In this document: positions 45,426 through 53,780 of the stretch, in pieces
Layout of the letters: the number at the start of each line of letters is the position of its first letter
Position numbering within the stretch: position 1 is the stretch's first letter
From: Massilibacteroides vaginae
GTDB taxonomy: Bacteria; Bacteroidota; Bacteroidia; Bacteroidales; Tannerellaceae
Assembly: GCF_900178525.1 (NCBI RefSeq)
Contig: NZ_FXDJ01000006.1
Span: 519,445-583,444 of the forward strand
DNA length: 64,000 nt
Reading direction: 5' to 3'
Position numbers and translations under genes: made by a program
Notes under the pieces: model-generated
What the model saw: the letters and a program-made list of their open reading frames with translations, nothing else
The model's database searches: none
What the model was told of the DNA's origin: nothing

Positions 45426-46412
45426 TCACCCCCTGAATCCGATGATCTCACGCACTTCCTTTAGTGTTTTCGACGCGTTTGCAGCCGCTTTTTCCGCTCC
45501 CTCACGGGCAATACGATCCAGATAAGCATCGTCTGTCAGCATATCGTTGATACGTTCGCGGATAGGTTTGCAAAACAGGTTGATATCTTCAGCAAGCTGC
45601 TTTTTCATATCGCCATAGCGAATCTCGCACGCATTGTATTTTTCATTGAAGAACTGGTAGGTATCCGGTGTGGAAACAATGTCCATCATCATAAAAAGAT
45701 TGGCGATTGGTTCAGGCTTCTCGCTGTTCGGCACTGTTGGTCCCGAATCTGTTACGGCTTTCATCACCTTACTTTTGATTGTTTTTTCGTCGTCAATCAG
45801 ATAGATCGCGTTACCTTCGCTTTTCCCCATTTTCCCGGATCCATCAAGTCCCGGCACTTTTACAGCCTTTTCGCTCAAGTGGAAAGAAGCCGGTTCCGGA
45901 AAATAGTCCACACCATATATATTATTGAAACGACGGGCAAACTTACGCGCCATTTCCATATTTTGTTCCTGGTCTTTACCTACGGGCACTTTCACAGCCT
46001 TGTGAATAATAATATCGGCAGCCATCAATGAAGGATAGGTAAGTAACCCCGCGTTTACATTGTTTGGTTGCGAACGAACCTTATCCTTAAAGGAAGTTAC
46101 ACGTTCCAACTCGCCCAGATAAGCGTTCATATTCAGGTAAAGGTAAAGTTCGGCCACTTCACGAACGTCGCTTTGAATATAAATCGTCGCCTTTTCCGGA
46201 TCGATGCCGCAAGCTAAATATTCCGCAAGTATTGTTTTAACGCTTTTACGGATATTATCAGGATGGGGATGTGTAGTCAGGGAATGCCAATCGGCGATAA
46301 AGAAATAACAATTATATTCATGCTGCATTTGCAAAAAACTCTTTACCGCACCGAAGTAATTTCCCAGATGCAGATTGCCCGTTGGGCGAATACCACTAAC
46401 TACTGTTTCCAT
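45426..46412 (-). CDS. trpS: Tryptophanyl-tRNA synthetase
   Basis: 328 residues. HIGH-type motif in SGIRPTGNLHLGNYFGAVKSF at the N-terminus, GKDQEQNMEMARKFARRFN and KMSKS variant SGKMGKSEGNAIYLIDD at about 195. Normal length and intact C-terminus. It charges tRNA-Trp in the cytoplasm. Transcribed alone from the promoter at 46446-46477 and closed by its own terminator. Confidence 0.97.
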   Translation of the reverse strand: METVVSGIRPTGNLHLGNYFGAVKSFLQMQHEYNCYFFIADWHSLTTHPHPDNIRKSVKTILAEYLACGIDPEKATIYIQSDVREVAELYLYLNMNAYLGELERVTSFKDKVRSQPNNVNAGLLTYPSLMAADIIIHKAVKVPVGKDQEQNMEMARKFARRFNNIYGVDYFPEPASFHLSEKAVKVPGLDGSGKMGKSEGNAIYLIDDEKTIKSKVMKAVTDSGPTVPNSEKPEPIANLFMMMDIVSTPDTYQFFNEKYNACEIRYGDMKKQLAEDINLFCKPIRERINDMLTDDAYLDRIAREGAEKAAANASKTLKEVREIIGFRG

Positions 46413-46445
46413 AATTTTAACTACTTATTTTTATTTCGACGGGTG

Positions 46446-46477
46446 CAAAGATAGTAATACAGATTAGTAACACCCAA
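46446..46477 (-). promoter_or_regulatory. Promoter of trpS
   Basis: Minus strand: TTG (46477-46475), 21 bases, TATCTTTG (46453-46446), 33 bases before the ATG. Confidence 0.7.
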
Positions 46478-46500
46478 TTATATAAGTAAGATATGTCGTC

Positions 46501-46912
46501 CTATTTGCGTATTTCTAACGTATAAGACTTTGTTCGTCCCTTTCCTGTAAGTTTAATTTGTTTTTTAGTAAGCTCCAGCACACCAAAGGCATTACTGCTT
46601 TCGGTTTCAATCATACCCTCGGTCGTTATAAACGGAATACCGTTGTATGTCCCGAAATCACCCGGATGATGGTGTCCGCTAATTCCGGCTTTCACACATG
46701 AAAATGCCGAAAGCACGTCCAATATTTCCATATCATTTAACGCGGTCAAACCGGGAGAAGCATAAAGGGGATGATGAGAGAACACAATTACAATATTGAA
46801 TATCGGCAATAACCCCTAAGCGAATAGTTTGCGCTGTTTTAGAAGAACAGGCAAATAATAGCAAACAAAACAGCAAGACTGTAAATAAGGATACAAATTT
46901 CAGTTTTTTCAT
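46501..46912 (-). pseudogene. Decayed calcineurin-like phosphoesterase lipoprotein
   Basis: The 5' part from ATG 46912 encodes a lipoprotein signal (MKKLKFVSLFTVLLF, Cys22) and RLGVIADIQYC, the first metal motif of an ADP-ribose/CDP-alcohol-type phosphoesterase. The 3' part, in another frame, encodes VIVFSHHPLYASPG, GISGHHHPGDFG and YNGIPFITTEGMIE. About 150 residues including the GDxx and GNHD motifs are missing, and the join (about 46790-46810) is out of frame. So an internal deletion with frameshift has killed the gene. It is next to a dispersed-repeat cluster. Confidence 0.8.
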
Positions 46913-47029
46913 AAGGCGCTTAATATTAAACAATTCCAATAGATAAAAACGAAAGCACATCTTTTTTCTGTTCCATCACCCGATAAAATGCTTTTTTCGC
47001 TGTAACGAATGATACTCCTCCCCTTTCTT

Positions 47030-47206
47030 TGTCATTCCAACACCCTCTTCTTTGTCAACACAACCGCCCTCTTTGTCAACCAGACTACCCTCTTTGTCAA
47101 CACGACCGCCCTCCCTGTCAACCAGACCACCCTCTTTGTCAACCAGACTACCCTCCCTGCAAACCAGACTACCCTCCCTGTCATCTCGACCACCTTCCCC
47201 TGTCAT
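47030..47206 (+). repeat. 21-bp minisatellite at the edge of a dispersed repeat
   Basis: TGTCAAC-type cores at 47053, 47074, 47095, 47116, 47137, 47158 and 47179 recur at exactly 21 bases, then 22 to 47201, where the array passes into TCTCGACCGAAGTGG of the dispersed repeat. Because 21 is a multiple of three, all frames stay open as 7-residue repeats, so short ORFs here are not evidence of genes. Confidence 0.85.
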
Positions 47207-47520
47207 CTCGACCGAAGTGGAGAGATCTCAGCATAAAGCTTCGTTAAAGAATAGTCAGACAGTATGAGATGTTTCGACAAGCTCAACATGACATGATGAG
47301 GAGTAAGATAATTATTAGATAGTTTTGTTGGTAAACTTCTTTGTCATTCCGACCGAAGTGGAGGAATCTCTGCATATAGCTTCGTTATATAATAGTCAGA
47401 CGGGATGAGATGTTTCGACAAGCTCAACATGACAAGGGGGGCGGGATGAGATGTTTCGACAAGCTCAACATGACAATGGGGTTGGGATGAGATGTTTCGA
47501 CAGGCTCAGGATGACATGGG
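47206..47520 (-). repeat. Dispersed mosaic repeat, cluster C
   Basis: Units reading CCGAAGTGGAGGAATCTCTGC … GAGATGTTTCGACAAGCTCAACATGACA, inverse to clusters A, B and E. Contains the linker TTGTTGGTAAAC and several extra half-units. Lies between the phosphoesterase pseudogene and the AAA ATPase gene; with the minisatellite it fills the 632-base gap. Confidence 0.85.
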
Positions 47521-47544
47521 GATCAAATGATTATCAGATGGATA

Positions 47545-48810
47545 CTATATATTCAGAAGCCATTTCCATATAGGGATTACTTCAATTGTTTTATTATCAA
47601 GCACTAACGTCTGTTCGTTATCTCTTGTAAGAATCATCAACCTTTTGCATTCTAACACACTCTGCAGCTTCAATAAAGCACCAACTTCCCGGTCAATTGT
47701 ACCATCGCTGTTGTCAAGATTATAACAGACCTGAATTGCAATTGCTTCATCCGGAATATAGAAATCGACTTCAATGCTTTTGTTGTAGAAGAAAACCGCA
47801 TCACTACGACCGTATTTACGCAATAGATTAATTGCCACTAAATTTTCTAATAAGGAAGTGTTACCATCAAGTAAGAAAAGATTTAGAATCCCGTTATCAG
47901 TAAAGTAATACTTTGGATTCAGTTCCTTATCAACCAGTTTTCCGGCTATGTTCTGCAACGAAGAGATTAGCCAAGCATCTTTTGCATATTCTATGTAGTT
48001 AATAACCGTCTGTGTTCCTACTTTTGCCCCTGTAGACGATACAATATTTGCTATTCTGGTAAACGATAAAGGCTGCTTTACGCTTTCAGCTATTTTTTTG
48101 AACATAATACGTAGCGCAAATGTGTTATCTACCGAATGTCGCATAGCAATATCTCCCAAATAGATCTTTTGATAAACGCTTGTCAAGTAATCTCGTTTGC
48201 CTGCAAACTCTGCGCTTTCGGGGAATCCTCCGAAATAGAAGTAATCATTGAACTTTCTAAGGACTTCTGCCTTTCCTTCCGTTGAGAGTAATGATGTTTC
48301 ATCGAAATTGATCTCATTTGCGGTCAAAAACTCCTTGAAATTATAGGGATAAACATCAACAGGAATATACCGTCCGCCAAGAGTGGTTTGGATATCCTGA
48401 CTTAACATCTTGGCATTGCTTCCCGTAATATAAACCCGGTGTTTGGTATCAGCCATTCGGCGAGCAAACTTCTCCCAGCCCACAATGTTTTGTATTTCAT
48501 CAAGAAAGAGTATCGGTTTTTTTCCGTACATCTCTAAGTGGACTTCCAGTAACAGATTCAAATCGTCCAAAGACATACCAACCAGACGTTCATCCTCAAA
48601 GTTGATGTACAGCATTTCATCCCACTGCACTCCTTGCACAAGTAATTGCTGCATCCGTTGATAGAGTAAGAATGATTTTCCCGCTCTTCGAATACCGACA
48701 AAAACATAGTTGCCAAACTCCTCAAAAGTGAAATTTCTTGGAATTACCTTGTATTTAGGAACTTCTATTTGATTGTCGGCAATAACCGCTTTTAGCATAT
48801 TTTTGTCCAT
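47545..48810 (-). CDS. AAA-family ATPase with C-terminal DUF4143
   Basis: 421 residues. Walker A GIRRAGKSF at 39-47, Walker B ILFLDEIQNI at about 100, sensor-like YITGSNAKML. The C-terminal DUF4143 region (about 220-400) includes FYNKSIEVDFYIPDEAIAIQVCYN, resembling a PD-(D/E)xK nuclease core. This family is common and very variable in Bacteroidales, with suggested roles in defence or mobile DNA, but no proven activity. Here it stands alone between two direct-oriented repeat clusters, next to a decayed gene, which suggests a locus prone to gain and loss. Confidence 0.88.
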   Translation of the reverse strand: MDKNMLKAVIADNQIEVPKYKVIPRNFTFEEFGNYVFVGIRRAGKSFLLYQRMQQLLVQGVQWDEMLYINFEDERLVGMSLDDLNLLLEVHLEMYGKKPILFLDEIQNIVGWEKFARRMADTKHRVYITGSNAKMLSQDIQTTLGGRYIPVDVYPYNFKEFLTANEINFDETSLLSTEGKAEVLRKFNDYFYFGGFPESAEFAGKRDYLTSVYQKIYLGDIAMRHSVDNTFALRIMFKKIAESVKQPLSFTRIANIVSSTGAKVGTQTVINYIEYAKDAWLISSLQNIAGKLVDKELNPKYYFTDNGILNLFLLDGNTSLLENLVAINLLRKYGRSDAVFFYNKSIEVDFYIPDEAIAIQVCYNLDNSDGTIDREVGALLKLQSVLECKRLMILTRDNEQTLVLDNKTIEVIPIWKWLLNI

Positions 48811-48839
48811 AGCCCTTTACTTTTGTTTTGCGCACAGCA

Positions 48840-48870
48840 TAAAGATAGTGTATTTTTGTTTTACGAACAA
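48840..48870 (-). promoter_or_regulatory. Putative promoter of the AAA ATPase gene
   Basis: Minus strand: TTG (48870-48868), 20 bases, TATCTTTA (48847-48840), near consensus, 29 bases before the ATG. Confidence 0.5.
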
Positions 48871-48894
48871 AACAATAATGAGTCTGTTGGTAAA

Positions 48895-49440
48895 CCTCCC
48901 TGTCATTCCGATCATCCTCTCCCCGTCATTCCGACCATCCCCTCCCTGTCATCTCGACCGAAGTGGAGAGATCTCTGCATGGGGCTTCGTTATATAATAG
49001 TCAGACGGTATGAGATGTTTCGACAAGCTCAACATGACAAGGGGTTGGGATGAGATCCTTCGACAGGCTCAGGATGACAATGGGAATCAAATGATTATTA
49101 GATAGTTTTGTTGGTAAACCTCTTTGTCATTCCGACCGAAGTGGAGGAATCTCTGCATGGGGCTTCGTTATATAATAGTCAGACGGTATGAGATGTTTCG
49201 ACAGGCTCAACATGACAAGGGGTTGGGATGAGATCCTTCGACAGGCTCAGGATGACAATGGGAATCAAATGATTATTAGATAGTTTTGTTGGTAAACCTC
49301 TTTGTCATTCCGACCGAAGTGGAGGAATCTCTGCATGGGGCTTCGTTATATAATAGTCAGACGGTATGAGATGTTTCGACAAGCTCAACATGACAATGGG
49401 GTTGGTATGAGATGTTTCGACAGGCTCAGGATGACATGGG
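48895..49440 (-). repeat. Dispersed mosaic repeat, cluster D, with 178-bp tandem units
   Basis: Same orientation as cluster C. Near-identical units start at 49081 and 49259 (178-base period), each running from GGGAATCAAATGATTATTAG through TTGTTGGTAAACC, CCGAAGTGGAGGAATCTC and GAGATGTTTCGACA to a second GACAGGCTCAGGATGACA half. The left end begins with short CCCTGTCATTCCGA-like steps. Fills most of the 985-base gap 48811-49795. Confidence 0.88.
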
Positions 49441-49575
49441 GAATAAATTGTGTTTTTGATGGTTTCGGGGATAAGGGCGAATGTTTTTCGCCCCTACGAA
49501 TTCATGTTGTTTTTACTGGAATTTATGAGGCAAAATGAGTGCGAAAATAGCTATTGATTTTCAATGGATAAAAAC

Positions 49576-49628
49576 ATAAAGGTTATTTTTGGAAACATAA
49601 AGGTTATTTTTTAATTTATAAAGGATAT
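49576..49628 (+). repeat. Three 11-bp elements at exactly 21-bp spacing
   Basis: ATAAAGGTTAT at 49576-49586 and 49597-49607, ATAAAGGATAT at 49618-49628. Same motif and spacing as the array at 9037-9110. Lies 168 bases before the tcdA start. Confidence 0.8.
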
Positions 49629-49742
49629 GTTTTTTTTCATATAGTATTATAAAAAAATTGTATACAAATCAGCGGAGTTTGATGTAGGCGCTTATAAAAA
49701 CAAGCCTTTGTAGGGCTTTGGTGATTATGACTTATTGCTATT

Positions 49743-49771
49743 TTGCCTCTCTGAGAAATATTGTATTTTTG
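49743..49771 (+). promoter_or_regulatory. Promoter of tcdA
   Basis: TTG at 49743-49745, 18 bases, TATTTTTG at 49764-49771, 24 bases before ATG 49796. Confidence 0.65.
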
Positions 49772-49795
49772 CACTCCGAATTCAGACATAGCAAA

Positions 49796-50596
49796 ATGGG
49801 TATAGAACGTGCTTTATTTAACCGTACCGAGTTACTGGTGGGTCATGATATAATGGATAGGATAGGTAACCTGCGGGTTATTATATTCGGAGTGGGCGGC
49901 GTAGGTAGTTGGTGCGCGGAAAGCCTCATCCGGTCCGGTATTAAACTGCTGACAATAGTTGACTCCGACCGCGTTTGTGTAACGAACATCAATCGCCAGC
50001 TTATGGCTACCACCAAAACAGTGGGACAAGTGAAAGTGGATGTACTGAAAAGTCGTCTGCTCGAAATTAATCCTACTGCTGAAATAACGGCATTGCAACA
50101 GATTTATGAGGCCGGAACGGCAGATTCGTTCAACTTGGATTCATACGATTATATTATCGACGCGATAGACAGTCTGGAGAACAAGGCCGATTTGATTCGC
50201 AGGGCAACACGCACACAGGCCACCTTCTTTTCTTCTATGGGAGCCGCGTTAAAATTAGACCCGTTAAAGATCCAGGTAGCCGAATTCTGGAAAGTTAAGG
50301 GTTGTCCGCTGGCGGCAGCGTTGAGACGAAAAATGAAAAAAGGAGAAAAACCGGCGAAGAAATTCAAGTGTGTCTTCAGCGAAGAACTGCTGGAGAATAA
50401 AGGAGCCAATATGTCTTGCGGCACAGAGAAATGTTTATGTCCGAAAACAACTAACGGCCCCGGAGATCCGGATCTTGTGAATCATGAATGGTGCAGCCTG
50501 AAGGCTAAAATAAATGGCACAATGGCTCACACAACAGCTATGTTCGGCTTTACACTGGCCGGATTGATCATGCAAGATATATATAAGAAAGATTAA
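49796..50596 (+). CDS. tcdA: tRNA threonylcarbamoyladenosine dehydratase (TcdA/CsdL-type E1-like enzyme)
   Basis: 266 residues from ATG 49796; upstream codons to 49718 overlap the promoter and are excluded. ThiF/E1 fold: IFGVGGVGSWCAESLIRSG (nucleotide binding) at about 28-46, DSDRVCVTNINRQLMA, DYIIDAIDSLENKADL, and SCGTEKCLCPKTT in the C-terminal part. TcdA cyclises t6A37 to ct6A in tRNAs that read ANN codons. MoeB/ThiF are alternatives, but length and the RALFNRTELLVG start fit TcdA. Its last 4 bases overlap the convergent fimbrillin-like gene. Confidence 0.88.
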   Translation: MGIERALFNRTELLVGHDIMDRIGNLRVIIFGVGGVGSWCAESLIRSGIKLLTIVDSDRVCVTNINRQLMATTKTVGQVKVDVLKSRLLEINPTAEITALQQIYEAGTADSFNLDSYDYIIDAIDSLENKADLIRRATRTQATFFSSMGAALKLDPLKIQVAEFWKVKGCPLAAALRRKMKKGEKPAKKFKCVFSEELLENKGANMSCGTEKCLCPKTTNGPGDPDLVNHEWCSLKAKINGTMAHTTAMFGFTLAGLIMQDIYKKD

Positions 50597-51531
50597 ATCG
50601 GCACATTAATTGTATCTCGCCAATGTCCGTAATCTTCCACATCAAGAGCTAATGTTCCGGTGTACGTATTCGGTGTATATAGGCTACCGGAATAACGTGT
50701 CACGCGGTTCTTTACCACCGGTACAGCGCGCAGTTTTATTGTATGGAGGGTGTCTTCATTTATATCCAGCGTTGTCAACTTAATTCCGCTCAGATAGGCA
50801 GTATCTCCCGATATTGGTTCGGGCACAAATGTATAAAAGGAATAAGCAGGAGCGTCTGCCGGATTGATTCCTCCGGCAAGGGGATATTCCTTTTTCAAAG
50901 TTCCGGAAGTGGTTGTTTCGGCATTTCTCAACAGGATTGAGCGGTAGTGTTCTTCTACTTCCACGATAAATTTAGCTGCATTGGCCGGAACTGATTTTGT
51001 TCCTACAAGCTCCACTTTTGCAACTAAGCGTTTTAGGGTAATTTCTATCGGATCTCCTTCGTCTTCCGCCCCTACGACTACATCTTTTGTTGCACAAAAC
51101 GCATCCGTCATTTCCTGAAACTGCGCCTCATTGCCCAACAAAGACAGGTTGGACGCTGAGTGTGCAAACAGAACGATCGTGTAAGTTCCCGCTTCTAATT
51201 GGTCGTATATATACATACCAAAATCATCGGAATTATTCTCCGTTAAGGACTGAGATTTAACAACCGAACCGCTCTCTTTATGATACACAAGGTATTCTAT
51301 TTGCGAAAACAGCGAAGCATTTTCTTGCTCTTCTTTCGCATGAGGCTCTGCGGGTTTGTTAGTCGGGATACTCTTTGTTCGGGAGAAAGGGAGTACTTCA
51401 AAATCCTTTATTAATTGAAAACTTATGGAGTACAATCGTTGTTCGGTGGTTTTTTCTTCAGTTTGCGTACAGGAAAAAAATAAAAATAACACAAAAATAC
51501 AGACTGGGAAAGTAAGGTTAACTTTGCTCAT
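50593..51531 (-). CDS. FimB/Mfa2-like fimbrillin-associated lipoprotein
   Basis: 312 residues with a lipoprotein signal (VLFLFFSCTQ). Features like Mfa2/FimB anchor proteins: IEYLVYHKESGSVVKSQSL, GMYIYDQLEAGTYTIVLFAHSA, ITLKRLVAKVEL with the LxRxxAKVEL type of motif, and a late YTFVPEPISG. Such proteins anchor or cap fimbriae at the outer membrane. Partner fimbrillin genes are not adjacent, so it could be an orphan or have another role. Confidence 0.55.
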   Translation of the reverse strand: MSKVNLTFPVCIFVLFLFFSCTQTEEKTTEQRLYSISFQLIKDFEVLPFSRTKSIPTNKPAEPHAKEEQENASLFSQIEYLVYHKESGSVVKSQSLTENNSDDFGMYIYDQLEAGTYTIVLFAHSASNLSLLGNEAQFQEMTDAFCATKDVVVGAEDEGDPIEITLKRLVAKVELVGTKSVPANAAKFIVEVEEHYRSILLRNAETTTSGTLKKEYPLAGGINPADAPAYSFYTFVPEPISGDTAYLSGIKLTTLDINEDTLHTIKLRAVPVVKNRVTRYSGSLYTPNTYTGTLALDVEDYGHWRDTINVPI

Positions 51532-51645
51532 TTTTCGTTATAAGGTTTGATTATTATAGCTTTTCACGGATGCAAAGGAACTATTTATTTTTTGTATTTT
51601 AAAATATAAAGCGTGTAATTCTACCCCTACAAAGCATTAATTTAG

Positions 51646-51653
51646 TAGATTTG
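51646..51653 (+). promoter_or_regulatory. -7 box upstream of the TIM-barrel/phosphoesterase pair
   Basis: TAGATTTG at 51646-51653, 42 bases before ATG 51696; no TTG at the usual distance. Confidence 0.4.
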
Positions 51654-51695
51654 TAAAAATCTAATTTTATTAACTTGCTAAAACACAACAACAAA

Positions 51696-52688
51696 ATGGC
51701 ACGTCCTGTAACTTTGTATTCCCTTCAATGGGGTGACCTGGATTTAAACACGGTTTGCGAAAAGGCAAAAAGTTTTGGATATGACGGACTTGAGCTCGGT
51801 CTTCCTGATCATCTGGATATCCACAGTAAAGACCCGGCTTATCTTAGTAAGATTAAGGCTTTGCTGGAAAAACATGGCTTACAGCTTCATACGATCTCAA
51901 CTCACCTGATTGGACAGGCTGTTTGCGATAATATTGACGAACGCCACAAAGCCATACTTCCTGATTACATTTATGGAGACGGTGATCCTGAAGGAGTGCG
52001 TGAGCGCGCGGCTGCCGAGTTAATCCGCACAGGAGAAGTAGCTGCCGAATTAGGCTTGAAAACGGTTGTGGGTTTTACCGGAAGTTCCATCTGGCAATAT
52101 TTATATTCTTTCCCTCCCGTAACGGAGGAAATGGTTAATAAAGGTTACGAAGATTTTGCCAAACGATTTACTCCAATCTTAGATGCTTATCAGAAATTAG
52201 GCGTTCGGTTTGCGCTGGAAGTACACCCCACAGAGATCGCGTTTGACATAGTTACGGCTGAAAGAGCATTGCAGGCAGTAAATTATCACCCGGCATTCGG
52301 GTTCAATTACGACCCAAGTCACTTAGGTTATCAGGGCGTGGATTATGTTGATTTTATCTATCGTTTCGCCGAACGGATATTCCATGTACACATGAAGGAT
52401 GTTTACTGGAGCGACGAACTTAAACAAGCGGGCGTTTTCGGTGGCTATGTAACGTTTGGAGACCCGCGGCGTTTCTGGAATTTCAGAAGTATGGGACGAG
52501 GTAAAATCAACTTTGAGGAAATTATCCGGGCATTAAACTCGATCAATTATACCGGTCCGTTATCCGTAGAATGGGAAGATAGCGCGATGGACCGTGAACA
52601 TGGAGCAAAGGAATCATGCGAATTTGTAAAACGCTTAGATTTCCAACCTTCGGCACATGCGTTCGACGCATTTTTCGAGAAAAAATAA
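51696..52688 (+). CDS. Cytoplasmic sugar phosphate isomerase/epimerase-like TIM-barrel protein
   Basis: 330 residues from ATG 51696 (MARPVTLYSLQWGDL); a TTG 7 codons upstream is not needed. AP-endonuclease-2-type barrel with metal-ligand blocks FALEVHPTEIAFD, FGFNYDPSHLGYQGVDY, HVHMKDVYW, GRGKINFEEIIRAL and SVEWEDSAMDREHGA. No export signal, unlike the other two TIM-barrel proteins here. Similar proteins act on inositol or ketose-type sugars. Followed after 19 bases by a phosphoesterase gene, likely one operon. Confidence 0.87.
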   Translation: MARPVTLYSLQWGDLDLNTVCEKAKSFGYDGLELGLPDHLDIHSKDPAYLSKIKALLEKHGLQLHTISTHLIGQAVCDNIDERHKAILPDYIYGDGDPEGVRERAAAELIRTGEVAAELGLKTVVGFTGSSIWQYLYSFPPVTEEMVNKGYEDFAKRFTPILDAYQKLGVRFALEVHPTEIAFDIVTAERALQAVNYHPAFGFNYDPSHLGYQGVDYVDFIYRFAERIFHVHMKDVYWSDELKQAGVFGGYVTFGDPRRFWNFRSMGRGKINFEEIIRALNSINYTGPLSVEWEDSAMDREHGAKESCEFVKRLDFQPSAHAFDAFFEKK

Positions 52689-52707
52689 AAACTTAAACAA
52701 ACACATA

Positions 52708-53703
52708 ATGAGATTTACAAACAACTTCATTCTATCTTTTATTCTATTATTTAGTATGAGTTTTTTGACGGCAGCTCAGAAGCCGGAACTAAAATTCAAC
52801 GCGAACAAGAAGTTTAAGGTAGTTCAATTTACGGACCTGCACGTTCAGCATCAGGAACCGAAATCAGCTATTGTATTTGAGCGTATCAACCAGGTGATCA
52901 GCGATGAAAAACCGGATATGATCATCCTGACCGGAGATATAATTTTTGGGAAACCTGCTAAAGACAACCTGAGAAAGGTGCTTCAGACTGTGGCAAGTCA
53001 TAACATTCCTTTTTCTATTCTTTTCGGAAACCACGACGATGAGTTTGGCGTGACCAGGGAAGAGCTGATCAAGGTGTCTGAAGAGTTTCCGAACAGCCTA
53101 ACTGCTGACGAACCGAATCTTTCGGGTGTAGGTAATTATATCCTTCAGGTAAAAGGCGCTACGGGAAAGGATACCGAGGCTTTATTGTATTGTTTCGACT
53201 CTAACGCTTATTCCACAATTCCGGATGTAAAGGGATATGGTTTTATCAATTTTGATCAGATCAACTGGTATTTGAATAAGAGCGCGGAGTTTACGAAAGG
53301 GAATAACGGAAAACCGTTGCCTGCGTTAGCTTATTTTCACATCGCTTTGCCCGAATACGCACAGGCAGCCGCTTCTGAAGATGCGCAATTGTACGGCATT
53401 CGTCGGGAAAAATCATGCCCTCCGGCTTTAAACACCGGTATGTTTACAGCCATGAAACAGGCAGGAGACGTGATGGGTGTATTCGTAGGACATGATCATA
53501 ATAACGATTATGCGGTGAGCTGGCATAACATACTTTTAGCTTTCGGGCGTTACACCGGTGGAGACACGGTTTACAACGACCTGCCCAATGGTGCTCGTGT
53601 AGTTGAACTGACTGAAGGAGAAAGAAGTTTTCGCACCTGGATACGCACGGCTACAGGCATAAATCAGGAAACTGTATTCCCATTGGATTATATAAAAAAA
53701 TGA
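52708..53703 (+). CDS. Exported calcineurin-like metallophosphoesterase
   Basis: 331 residues from ATG 52708; signal peptide MRFTNNFILSFILLFSMSFLTAAQ. Full metal-binding set: FTDLHVQH (DxH), ILTGDIIFG (GD), LFGNHDDEFG (GNHD), FHIALPEY and VGHDHNNDY (GHxH). Belongs with Dcr2/purple-phosphatase-like periplasmic enzymes; substrate unknown. Contrast the decayed phosphoesterase at 46501-46912, a different subfamily. Likely co-transcribed with the TIM-barrel gene upstream. Confidence 0.9.
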   Translation: MRFTNNFILSFILLFSMSFLTAAQKPELKFNANKKFKVVQFTDLHVQHQEPKSAIVFERINQVISDEKPDMIILTGDIIFGKPAKDNLRKVLQTVASHNIPFSILFGNHDDEFGVTREELIKVSEEFPNSLTADEPNLSGVGNYILQVKGATGKDTEALLYCFDSNAYSTIPDVKGYGFINFDQINWYLNKSAEFTKGNNGKPLPALAYFHIALPEYAQAAASEDAQLYGIRREKSCPPALNTGMFTAMKQAGDVMGVFVGHDHNNDYAVSWHNILLAFGRYTGGDTVYNDLPNGARVVELTEGERSFRTWIRTATGINQETVFPLDYIKK

Positions 53704-53720
53704 AACAGATTTTTCAACCG

Positions 53721-53751
53721 TTGGGCTGACTTTAATTTATCATTAACTTTG
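53721..53751 (+). promoter_or_regulatory. Promoter of the ddh-lgt-fprA-nagB unit
   Basis: TTG at 53721-53723, 20 bases, TAACTTTG at 53744-53751, 29 bases before the ddh ATG. Confidence 0.7.
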
Positions 53752-53780
53752 TATTCTAATAATTATACGTTTAGCATTGT

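Noticed and set aside
47030..47206. CRISPR array
   Set aside because: The 21-base units are contiguous with no unique spacers, and no cas genes are present in the window.
46976..47267. Several overlapping short frames with 7-residue repeats on both strands
   Set aside because: They follow from the 21-bp minisatellite period, which keeps all frames open; translations such as CHLDRSGEISA are typical products of the dispersed repeat, not proteins.
48773..49538. Short frames within cluster D
   Set aside because: They run through the dispersed repeat and share the same repeat-derived peptides as clusters B and C.
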